Source: UBA3792 sp045114775 | GTDB taxonomy: Bacteria; Bacillota; Clostridia; Christensenellales; CAG-138 | Direction of reading: 5' to 3' | DNA length: 53,960 nt | Assembly: GCA_045114775.1 (NCBI GenBank) | Contig: JBGULC010000002.1 | Span: 1 to 53,960 of the forward strand | Shown: piece after piece, positions 9,905 through 16,868 of the stretch | Layout: every line of letters starts with the position of its first letter | Numbering within the stretch: position 1 is the stretch's first letter | Program-made: the position numbers and the translations under genes | Notes under the pieces: model-generated | Database searches by the model: none | What the model was told of the DNA's origin: nothing | What the model saw: the letters and a program-made list of their open reading frames with translations, nothing else

Positions 9905-10135
9905 CGGAACGGACCCGGTTTTATCAGGGCGGCGTTTCATTTTTCTTGGAGAAACGCGCCGATATTCAAACGCCGCCCCTCCTTTTTCGGGTCCGTTCCT
10001 CCTTTCCGAAAGCAATCTCACTCGGCTTTTCTGTTCGGTTGTAAACGCCCTCACAACGAAAAGCTCTCGCTGCCGATTGCTTTCGGATACGCGCCTGCGG
10101 CGCGAAAAAGAAGGAACTTCATCCGTTGCCTTCGG
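9905..10135. repeat. Intergenic block of large nested inverted repeats
   Basis: Two long stem-loops stand side by side. First: GGAACGGACCCG (9906-9917) pairs with 9988-9999, and inside it GGGCGGCGTTT (9927-9937) pairs with 9968-9978. Second: TCCGAAAGCAATC (10005-10017) pairs perfectly with 10075-10087, with inner GCTTTTC (10025-10031) pairing with 10058-10064. A small CGCGCC-TGC-GGCGCG hairpin and an ATCCG...CGGAT dyad follow. All frames crossing it look non-coding. It may be a MITE-like or structured-RNA repeat. Confidence 0.6.
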
Positions 10136-10144
10136 ATTCGTATA

Positions 10145-10365
10145 ACCCCTGCAGGGTGGGCGCCGATCCGAGCGCTGCCGGCGGCAGAAGAAGCGAGGCG
10201 GGACGCCGGGGTCGGCGTCCCCTACGGCGGCGGACGTGCAATGCACGTCCCTACGGTACGCTGACGCACGTCCAAAAGCCCTCCCTGTGTAAAGGAGGGT
10301 GGATCGGCAAAGCCGAGACGGGAGGATTGTCCCGCGGGCGGATACGATCCGCCCCTATGAAAGAT
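10145..10365. repeat. Dispersed hairpin repeat, second and third types
   Basis: It contains a GGACGTGCAATGCACGTCC palindrome and CCTACGG words, then CCCTCC...GGAGGGTGGATCGGCAAAGCCGAGACGGGAGG and GGGCGGATACGATCCGCCC. The first word type recurs at 14775-14850 and the second at 9160-9306. No gene lies between 9811 and 10441. Confidence 0.5.
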
Positions 10366-10370
10366 CCCCC

Positions 10371-10424
10371 TTGACAGATTGGTTTATCCATGATAAACTA
10401 AACGCAAGTTTATCGAGAGTAAAC
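10371..10424 (+). promoter_or_regulatory. BlaI-type promoter with two operators
   Basis: TTGACA (-35) at 10371-10376 and a TAAACT-like -10 near 10394. Two dyads overlap it: GTTTATC-CAT-GATAAAC at 10382-10398 and GTTTATCGAGAGTAAAC at 10408-10424, their centres 26 bases apart. BlaI/MecI dimers bind such dyads, so the gene pair is probably autorepressed. Confidence 0.75.
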
Positions 10425-10441
10425 CAAAAGGAGGTTTGCAT

Positions 10442-10807
10442 ATGATCGAATTGGGCGAAGTACAGGCACGGTTTGCGGACATCGTCTGGGCAAACGCGCC
10501 GATCCCCTCCGGGGAGCTGGTGAAGATCTGCGAGCGGGAGCTCAACTGGAAAAAGCCTACAACCTATACGGTGCTTCGAAAGCTCTGCGAAAAGGGCTTG
10601 TTTACGAACACCGACGGTCTTGTGAAGGCAAAGATCACGCGCGAACAGTTCTATTCCGCGCAGAGCGAGCAGTTTGTGGAGGAGAGCTTTTCGGGCTCGC
10701 TTCCCGCGTTCATCGCGGCGTTTACCTCCCGAAAGCCCCTGTCCGACGCCGAGGCGGACGAGATCCTGCGCATGATCGAATCCTACCGAAAGGAGCACAA
10801 CGCATGA
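10442..10807 (+). CDS. BlaI/MecI/CopY-family transcriptional repressor
   Basis: 121 aa winged-helix repressor. Residues 1-75 hold the HTH (ELGEVQARFADIVWANAPIPSGELVKI ... KPTTYTVLRKLCEKGLF), and the C-terminal half contains the dimerisation helices. Start ATG at 10442 with AGGAGG 8 bases upstream. The stop overlaps the start of the BlaR1-type gene (ATGA), so the two are translationally coupled. By family knowledge it is cleaved or released when the membrane sensor is triggered. Two operator dyads sit in its own promoter. No beta-lactamase gene is adjacent; the MBL-fold gene at 14918 is not of that kind. Confidence 0.93.
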   Translation: MIELGEVQARFADIVWANAPIPSGELVKICERELNWKKPTTYTVLRKLCEKGLFTNTDGLVKAKITREQFYSAQSEQFVEESFSGSLPAFIAAFTSRKPLSDAEADEILRMIESYRKEHNA

Positions 10808-13800
10808 GCAAGGTCTTTCTGCATCTTCTGAACATCAGCATCACCGCGGGCTGGATCGTGCTCGTCGTAGTGCTGCTGCGCTTCGTGCTGAAAAAGGCGC
10901 CGAAGTGGGTCCGCGTCGTGCTGTGGGGCCTGGTGGCGCTCCGGCTGCTGCTGCCGGTTTCGATCGAGAGCGTGACAAGCCTTGTCCCGAGCGCCGAGAC
11001 GGTGAAAGTCGAATCGGTGACTGCGCCTGTTCTTACTTCTGTCAATGAACATAACGGCGTCTCGTATTTCTATAAGAACGTACGGGGCGAGCAGATCGTG
11101 CTGCAGTCCGGTTTCCCGACGCTGAACAGCGCGGTCAACCCGACACCCGAGGAAGCGGCGGAGCATTTCGACACCGTTGCCGTGCTGAAAACCGTCGCAG
11201 GTTTGGTATGGCTAATCGGCGTTGTCGGCATGCTGCTGTACGCGCTGATCAGTTTTCTAAGGCTATGTCACCGCGTCCGCGCGTCGGTGAAGCTCGAAAA
11301 GGGCGTGTACGTGTGCGACGAGATCAAGGATCCGTTCATTCTCGGGCTGATTCTTCCGAAGATCTATCTCCCCTCCGGCATGGACGAGCAAACCCGCGCC
11401 TATGTGCTTTCGCACGAGCGCGCGCACTTGAAGCGCTTCGATCACATCTGGAAACCGCTCGGCTTTTTGCTGCTTTCGGTCTACTGGTTCAATCCGCTTC
11501 TTTGGCTTGCCTATATCCTGCTTTGCCGCGACATCGAACTTGCCTGCGACGAAAAGGTCGTGAAGGAGCTCGACGATACGGGCAAGGCCGCCTATTCCGA
11601 AGCGCTCGTCACTGCAAGCGTGTCCCGCCGCATGGTCTCCGCCTGTCCCCTTGCCTTCGGCGAGACCGGCGTGAAGAGCCGCGTCAAGTCCGTTCTGAAC
11701 TACAAAAAGCCCGCGTTCTGGATCATCCTTGTCGCGATCCTCGCCTGCATCGCGGTCGCGGTGTGCTTTTTGACGATGCCGAAGAAGGATAAAGCCCCGG
11801 AGACGGCGCAATCCGATACAGAACCGGAGTCGACGCCCCTCTCCACGTATACCCCCGAGGTCGTGAACGTATCGACCGTCAAGGTCCTGCAATGGCTCGA
11901 CTATTTTTACAGCAGCGATATGCCGTGGGACGGCACAAAGGAGATCACGCATGACGCCTTCCCGAACGTGACGTTCCGCTGGACCGCAGGCAGCGTGGAA
12001 GCGGTCGAAAGCGGCAAGACGCGCACGCTGTTTTCCGGCATGCCCGTGTGGAGCGTGTACTTTGCCGATCTCACCGGCGACGGCAAGCCGGAGCTAATCG
12101 CTACGGTCAGCTTCGGATCCGGGATCGTCGACGAGCATATCATCGTCTACGATTACGCGAACAAACAGAGCTATACGCTTTGGGATCGTATGCAGTTTGA
12201 TTTTCATCTGTACACGGTCGACGGCGCGCTGTACGTCGGCAAAACGCCCTATATGGGCGATAAGCAGGTGGATTACGGCACACTTATGATGCACGACGGC
12301 GTCCTCTCCTGCCGTTGGCAAAGCGACGGCTCCTATATACCGCTACTTCCCGAGCTGCACGAATCGGAGCTGATCGGTGAATGGCTTGTGGAGGAAGAAA
12401 CAGACAACGACGGCAACGTACTCTATTCCAACGATCTGACCCTTTGGAAGGAATACAACTTCCGCGAGGACGGCACCGTGGTCTATAACGAGACGGTCCC
12501 GATCTCGTCGGATTATGAAAAGGCGTTCGGGCACCCGGTCGAATATCCCTACGAGGTACACAACGATTACGTGTACATTGCAGGCGACGATACCTCCGGC
12601 GCGTTCCGCTTTGGGCAGTACGACCGCGAAACGCGCATGCTGACGCTGATGTACAACACCGACGCCGGGACCGTCTACGCAAAACTCCGGCGCTTGGGCG
12701 AGGAAACGTCCGTTGCTGAAAGCACCTATCTCGGCGAATGGGAGTTGGCAAAGTTTAACCAGGGCTGGCTGGAATACGGTCCGGAAGGCCTTGCGGAAAT
12801 TGGTCTGAAAAGCGCCACGCTCATTCTGAACGAAGGCGGTACCGGCTCTTGCGTATACGAAGCAATAGACGGATCGACGGAGGTAGACCCCTTCACATAT
12901 ACTGCCGATGAAAACGAACTGAAGCTCGCGTTTTCCTATGACAACACATATATCACGCTGAATTCGAACAAAGATTTTGTTTACGATCCGCAGAAAGACA
13001 CGCTGACATTCATAGGCGGATCTTCATACTGGGTCTATGTCCGCAAAGGAAGCTCAGCTCTGTCTCTGGAACCGACGCTGACCGTCGATCGGATCGTCGG
13101 CGTCTGGAGAACCGAAGGAATATCATTCGGTGAAGGAATGCCCTCCATGCTTGCGGGAACGCTTGCCTTCTATGAAGACGGCGCCGCGAAGCTGCAGCTT
13201 TCCGGCAATTACGGTTCGGATATGAACGCGGATTACAACTATACGCTGGACAGCAACACGATCCGTTTTGCGCCGGGTGGTGAAATCGGCACGTTTGTTG
13301 TGTATGACCCGAACACCGACACGCTCTCCTTTCCGATCATGAACATCGGCGTCCTGACCTTCACCCGAACGGACGAGCCGCTTCCCGCACAGAATGTCCC
13401 CGCCCCCGTGTCGGAAACGCTTGACGAAGCGACGCTCTGTACGATCTGGCAGCTTGTCGAGATCGAAGCTCCGGACGGCAGCAACGGCGATCCCAAAGGG
13501 ATTATGATCGAACAATTCCTCGATTTCCGTACCGACGGCACGGTGCATTTCATCGAACGGAACGGGGAAAATTACAGTCAGGCGACGCTCCCCTACTCGT
13601 ATACCGACGATTCTGTTACCGTCGGCGAAACCCGGCGGCTCGTCTATGATCCGACGGATCAGACGCTTTCCGTCTATGATCCGAATGCCGACGATATCGC
13701 CGTATGGATCTTTGCGCGCACGCCGAACGTCAAGCTTCCGATCAAGGAGGCCGCGCTGGACGGAACATGGATCGTGGATTCTATCGATCTCGACGGAACG

Positions 13801-14145
13801 GATGTGACGAACGATGCGGCATATCAAGAATACCGCGATCTGAAGATCGAGCTGTACCGTTCCGGGAAAGCCGTGATCTACGGCGCGGACGAGCGATGGA
13901 GCGGCAACGGCTTTACGTGGGTCGCGAACGATGAAGACGGAATCAGCGACCTCGCCGTAACCGTGCGAAATACCGCGACCGGCGTCTCCTGCGATTTTGC
14001 GGTCAACGACTATGAATTCAGCGACGGAATGCTCTCCGTGTTTGCCGATTTTCTCTTTGCCGACGCGGACCCCGATCTCTATATGGTCCTGAAACGCGAT
14101 CCCGTAACGCCTCTTCCGAGCGAAACCGTCTTCATCTACCCGTAA
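10804..14145 (+). CDS. BlaR1-type M56 membrane metallopeptidase with long extracellular repeat region
   Basis: 1113 aa, far longer than usual BlaR1/MecR1 (about 580-600). Membrane helices lie at about 8-30, 37-58, 133-155, 215-245 and 300-320. The zinc protease motif HERAH is at 204-208, with CRDIELACDEKVV giving the further acidic ligand. After the last helix there is no penicillin-binding domain (no STYK or SxN set seen). Instead residues about 345-530 contain LTGDGKPELIA, like an FG-GAP/VCBS segment. Five lipocalin-like modules follow, each opening with a G-x-W (or I-W) strand: LIGEWLVEE, YLGEWELAK, IVGVWRTEG, LCTIWQLVE and LDGTWIVDS. It probably senses an external ligand and cleaves the upstream repressor; the ligand is unknown. 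Confidence 0.88.
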   Translation: MSKVFLHLLNISITAGWIVLVVVLLRFVLKKAPKWVRVVLWGLVALRLLLPVSIESVTSLVPSAETVKVESVTAPVLTSVNEHNGVSYFYKNVRGEQIVLQSGFPTLNSAVNPTPEEAAEHFDTVAVLKTVAGLVWLIGVVGMLLYALISFLRLCHRVRASVKLEKGVYVCDEIKDPFILGLILPKIYLPSGMDEQTRAYVLSHERAHLKRFDHIWKPLGFLLLSVYWFNPLLWLAYILLCRDIELACDEKVVKELDDTGKAAYSEALVTASVSRRMVSACPLAFGETGVKSRVKSVLNYKKPAFWIILVAILACIAVAVCFLTMPKKDKAPETAQSDTEPESTPLSTYTPEVVNVSTVKVLQWLDYFYSSDMPWDGTKEITHDAFPNVTFRWTAGSVEAVESGKTRTLFSGMPVWSVYFADLTGDGKPELIATVSFGSGIVDEHIIVYDYANKQSYTLWDRMQFDFHLYTVDGALYVGKTPYMGDKQVDYGTLMMHDGVLSCRWQSDGSYIPLLPELHESELIGEWLVEEETDNDGNVLYSNDLTLWKEYNFREDGTVVYNETVPISSDYEKAFGHPVEYPYEVHNDYVYIAGDDTSGAFRFGQYDRETRMLTLMYNTDAGTVYAKLRRLGEETSVAESTYLGEWELAKFNQGWLEYGPEGLAEIGLKSATLILNEGGTGSCVYEAIDGSTEVDPFTYTADENELKLAFSYDNTYITLNSNKDFVYDPQKDTLTFIGGSSYWVYVRKGSSALSLEPTLTVDRIVGVWRTEGISFGEGMPSMLAGTLAFYEDGAAKLQLSGNYGSDMNADYNYTLDSNTIRFAPGGEIGTFVVYDPNTDTLSFPIMNIGVLTFTRTDEPLPAQNVPAPVSETLDEATLCTIWQLVEIEAPDGSNGDPKGIMIEQFLDFRTDGTVHFIERNGENYSQATLPYSYTDDSVTVGETRRLVYDPTDQTLSVYDPNADDIAVWIFARTPNVKLPIKEAALDGTWIVDSIDLDGTDVTNDAAYQEYRDLKIELYRSGKAVIYGADERWSGNGFTWVANDEDGISDLAVTVRNTATGVSCDFAVNDYEFSDGMLSVFADFLFADADPDLYMVLKRDPVTPLPSETVFIYP

Positions 14146-14167
14146 AACGATCGGCTTTCCTGTCGAA

Positions 14168-14200
14168 TCCCGCCGCCGACGTATCGGCGGCGGTTTTCTG
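14168..14200 (+). terminator. Terminator of the repressor/sensor operon
   Basis: CCGCCGCCGA-CGTA-TCGGCGGCGG followed by TTTTCTGT, shortly after the sensor stop codon. Confidence 0.85.
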
Positions 14201-14226
14201 TGCATGCTACGGGCGAGGTGATGAAT

Positions 14227-14679
14227 ATGAAACTGACCCAAAAAGAAACGATGCTTCTGAAGGATCTCAAAAACTCCGAGGAGATCTGCATCGAAAAGTA
14301 CGGGACCTACGCCGAGCGCGCCGAGGACCCGGAGCTTAAAGAGCTCTTTGAAACGATCCGCACCGCAGAGCTCAGCCACCTGTCCACGATCGAATCGCTG
14401 ATGCAGGGCACGGTGCCGATGATGGGCGGCGGACAGCAGAAGCTGCCGGGCGGTTCCCCCTGCTGCGGCGACTGCGGCCGCAAGATGAGCAAGAACGACG
14501 AATACCTGGTGCGCGACGCGCTGGACACCGAAAAGCACGTCTCGTCCGTGTACGACACCTGCATCTTTGAATTCAACGACGCCGGCGCGCGCGACGCGCT
14601 GAACCACATCCAGAAGGAAGAACAGCAGCACGGCAAGCAGCTTTATGACTACATGAGCTGCCACGGCATGTGCGCGTAA
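14227..14679 (+). CDS. Spore coat / ferritin-like protein (CotF type)
   Basis: 150 aa. It begins MKLTQKETMLLKDLKNSEEICIEKYGTYAERAEDPELKELFETI and has two long helices with spaced Glu/His (ELSHLSTIES; TEKHVSSVYDTCIFE; EEQQHGKQLYDYM), the ferritin-like coat-protein pattern. A linker with CCGDCG joins the halves. The start was chosen at the second of two close ATGs (14227) because GAGGTG lies 6 bases before it. It suggests that the organism sporulates or descends from spore formers. Confidence 0.85.
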   Translation: MKLTQKETMLLKDLKNSEEICIEKYGTYAERAEDPELKELFETIRTAELSHLSTIESLMQGTVPMMGGGQQKLPGGSPCCGDCGRKMSKNDEYLVRDALDTEKHVSSVYDTCIFEFNDAGARDALNHIQKEEQQHGKQLYDYMSCHGMCA

Positions 14680-14717
14680 ATTTTGGGACGGGCATTGCCC
14701 GTCTGCCGAGAATGAAC

Positions 14718-14743
14718 AGGAGCCGCTTTTCGCGGCTCTTTTC
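14718..14743 (+). terminator. Terminator after the coat-protein gene
   Basis: GAGCCGC-TTTTC-GCGGCTC followed by TTTTCC. Confidence 0.8.
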
Positions 14744-14749
14744 CGTTCT

Positions 14750-14905
14750 GTCATCCCGAGCATATAGGGTTCGCCGTAGGGACGATCATGGATCGTCCGT
14801 TCCTCTGTCTTGGCGGACGGAAGATGCCCGTCCCTGCGGTTTGTCGCGTACCCGTTGCGTGTCATCCCGGACGAAACGAAGGTTCTTTCTCACGCTGTAG
14901 GAGAG
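14750..14905. repeat. Dispersed hairpin repeat, GGACG/CGTCC type
   Basis: TCATCCCGAGC, GGACGATCATGGATCGTCC, GGCGGACGGAAGATGCCCGTCC and CATCCCGGACGAAACGAAGGTTCTTTC words in tandem. The same kind of palindrome occurs near 10220-10260. No coding frame is credible in 14680-14917. Confidence 0.5.
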
Positions 14906-14917
14906 CGTACCGATCGG

Positions 14918-15682
14918 TCAAATACGGATCTGAATATCTCCGAAATCAAACAATCCGTTCCCCTGCTTCAACAGTCCGCTTCTGTCAAGCTGTGAAAATG
15001 CGGATTCGGTTTTTTCGATCAGGGAAACCGGAATATCCAGATCGTAATGCCCGGGCAAAACTCTGCCGATGCGATACTCCGAAAGCCGTTTCACCGAGCG
15101 ATAAAACAGCCGCGGATCCGTGGATGGATAAAACGCATCCAGGCAGCCCCGATAGATCAGATCACCGGAATGCAGATAAGCTCTTTCCGGCTCATAAAAG
15201 CAGCAATGTCCGGGAGAATGCCCCGGCGTGTGGATGACCGTCACCGTCCGTCCGCCCAGATCGAAAACGTCTCCGTCGTGCAGGATCCTTTGCGGAATAC
15301 CCTGAAAGATGCAGTATGCGTTGATATCGAAGTCTTCCGGAAACGCGCAGGGAAGCCTTGTAAGCTGCTGCTTCACGTCTTGCAATGATAGCGGAAAGCC
15401 GGAAGAAATCCAGTCCCTTTCCTTCTCGTGTACGGCGACGTCGTCAAAGCGCCCGTGTCCTCCGATGTGATCCCAATGCACGTGGGTCGTGAGAACCGTT
15501 ACCGGCAGATCCGTCAGGGCGTCTGTCACGCTTCTGATATCGGAAACACCCAATCCGGTATCGATCAGCGCCGCTCTTTCCTGTCCGAGCAGCAAATAAC
15601 AATGCGTCTTTTCCCAATGCCGATACTCGCTGATCGCAAACGTCTGCGGGTCGATCCCTTCGACCGTAAACCAGTTATTCAT
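14918..15682 (-). CDS. MBL-fold metallo-hydrolase
   Basis: 254 aa. Metallo-beta-lactamase-fold signature THVHWDHIGGHG (about 66-77), later ligands in HTPGHSPGHCCFY, LHSGD and LPGHYD: the two-zinc set of glyoxalase II/lactonase-like members. It has no signal peptide, so it is cytoplasmic. The start was chosen at MNNWFTVEGIDPQTFAISEY with GAGAGGGTTGCGT upstream; a longer upstream frame has no ribosome site. The substrate is unknown; neighbours give no clue beyond the MerR/TipAS regulator upstream on the same strand. Confidence 0.88.
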   Translation of the reverse strand: MNNWFTVEGIDPQTFAISEYRHWEKTHCYLLLGQERAALIDTGLGVSDIRSVTDALTDLPVTVLTTHVHWDHIGGHGRFDDVAVHEKERDWISSGFPLSLQDVKQQLTRLPCAFPEDFDINAYCIFQGIPQRILHDGDVFDLGGRTVTVIHTPGHSPGHCCFYEPERAYLHSGDLIYRGCLDAFYPSTDPRLFYRSVKRLSEYRIGRVLPGHYDLDIPVSLIEKTESAFSQLDRSGLLKQGNGLFDFGDIQIRI

Positions 15683-15875
15683 ACGCAACCCTCTCCGATC
15701 CCTGCCGATACATTTAGAATATCGTATCATTGCTTTTGTCAGAATGCAATAACCGCTCTCACCCCCGGCGTCTTGCATCCGCGGAAACCGCCTCCGGCAC
15801 GGATCGCTCCTCACGTGACGGGAAGAATCAGCCGCAGCCCGAAGGATATGCTTTTACGGATAAACAGCTTCAGGA

Positions 15876-16586
15876 TTACGGTCTTTTCCCGCAATACGCC
15901 TCGATCGCCGCCTTTACGAACGCCGTCGTGCCTTCTCCGCCCGCGGCGTCGATGTTCGCTTTGAACCGCTCGTCCGCAGCGTACATCTGTCCAAGACCAA
16001 AGAGAATCTCGTCGGTACAGGTATAATAATTTGCGCTGATAAAGCCCTGCAGCTCCTCCACCCTCGCCTGCGCCGCGTCGGATGCCGGATCGCCGTCTTT
16101 GAGCGCGCCGAAGTCCGCAAAGATCGCCATGAGCCGGCCCTCTGCGCCCTGCGGCTTACCTTTGCTCTCATATTCGCGATATGCCGCGGTATCTCCCCAC
16201 CGCGTCTTTGCCTCGGTGGCGTACGCCTCCTCCCTGCTTCTGTCAAACGCCGAAAAATCCATCGTTTCCTCTCCTTTCTCCAATCGTTTTGCAAGCGCGA
16301 TCAGCTTTTCCGTTCGGTCCTTCTTGCATTCCAAAGCCTTGACCTGCAGCCCGATCGCCTCGCGCTGCTCCGCGTCGGTCAGCTTTAGAATTCGCGCTAC
16401 GTCTTTGAGCGGGATCTCCAGCTCCTTAAGAAGCATAATCCGCTGTAACCGCGTCAGCGCCGCGTCGTCATACAGACGATAGCCCGCCTCCGTGCGTGCC
16501 GCGGGTAAAAGCCCGATGCGATCGTAATAGCGCAGCGTGCGGATCGTGACGCCGCTCAGTCTGCTCACTTCCTGTACGGTTTTCAT
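15876..16586 (-). CDS. MerR-family regulator with TipAS-like ligand domain
   Basis: 236 aa. N-terminal MerR HTH (MKTVQEVSRLSGVTIRTLRYYD...GYRLYDDAALTRLQRI), a coiled coil to about 95, then a TipAS domain (EEAYATEAKTRWGDTAAYREY ... FISANYYTCTDEILFGLGQMYAADERFKANID). The TipAS fold binds antibiotics or other small molecules and switches the regulator on. Two starts are possible (16598 and 16586). The promoter puts the transcript start close to 16598, which favours ATG 16586. Stand-alone gene; the spacer of about 190 bases to the MBL gene holds no recognised gene. Confidence 0.9.
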   Translation of the reverse strand: MKTVQEVSRLSGVTIRTLRYYDRIGLLPAARTEAGYRLYDDAALTRLQRIMLLKELEIPLKDVARILKLTDAEQREAIGLQVKALECKKDRTEKLIALAKRLEKGEETMDFSAFDRSREEAYATEAKTRWGDTAAYREYESKGKPQGAEGRLMAIFADFGALKDGDPASDAAQARVEELQGFISANYYTCTDEILFGLGQMYAADERFKANIDAAGGEGTTAFVKAAIEAYCGKRP

Positions 16587-16604
16587 TGTTCTTTTCATGC
16601 CTCT

Positions 16605-16635
16605 ATTGTAAACCATGACGTTGGGAGAGAGTCAA
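16605..16635 (-). promoter_or_regulatory. MerR-type promoter with 19-base spacer
   Basis: On the minus strand TTGACT (16630-16635) and TACAAT (16605-16610) are separated by exactly 19 bases. This over-long spacer is the hallmark of promoters that MerR-family activators untwist, suggesting autoregulation of the gene that starts just downstream. Confidence 0.7.
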
Positions 16636-16750
16636 GCTTTTTTGCAATTCTTTTGCAAGGCGATTTCATTCATTTTAGAGACAATCATTTGGGTTGTTCC
16701 CTTCAGCAAAGCCTTTGGGTTCCTCCGACAAAATCTTTTGTTGATAGGGG

Positions 16751-16779
16751 TTGACAATCTCTGTCATGCTTGCTATAAT
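16751..16779 (+). promoter_or_regulatory. Promoter of the initiator tRNA gene
   Basis: TTGACA (16751-16756), 17-base spacer, TATAAT (16774-16779): both boxes are perfect consensus. The transcript should begin about 7 bases before the tRNA. Confidence 0.85.
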
Positions 16780-16792
16780 GTAGTTCCAACGT

Positions 16793-16868
16793 CGCGGGGT
16801 GGAGCAGTCGGTAGCTCGTCGGGCTCATAACCCGGAGGCCGCAGGTTCAAGTCCTGCCCCCGCAACCA
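16793..16868 (+). tRNA. Initiator tRNA-fMet (CAT)
   Basis: A complete cloverleaf with encoded CCA. Acceptor CGCGGGG pairs with CCCCGCA leaving C1:A72 unpaired, and the anticodon stem has three G:C pairs flanking CTCATAA. Both are specific to initiator tRNA-Met. D-arm GAGCAGTCGGTAGCTC; T-arm GCAGG-TTCAAGT-CCTGC. Its 3' end is the insertion site of the mobile element and is duplicated at 41154-41165. Confidence 0.97.

Noticed and set aside
13123..14865. 580-codon minus-strand frame across the sensor protease and coat-protein genes
   Set aside because: It crosses two real plus-strand genes and two terminators, has no family motifs and no ribosome site.
14918..15682. MBL-fold gene as a beta-lactamase controlled by the BlaI/BlaR1-like pair
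   Set aside because: It lacks a signal peptide, is on the opposite strand, and has glyoxalase II/lactonase-type motifs.
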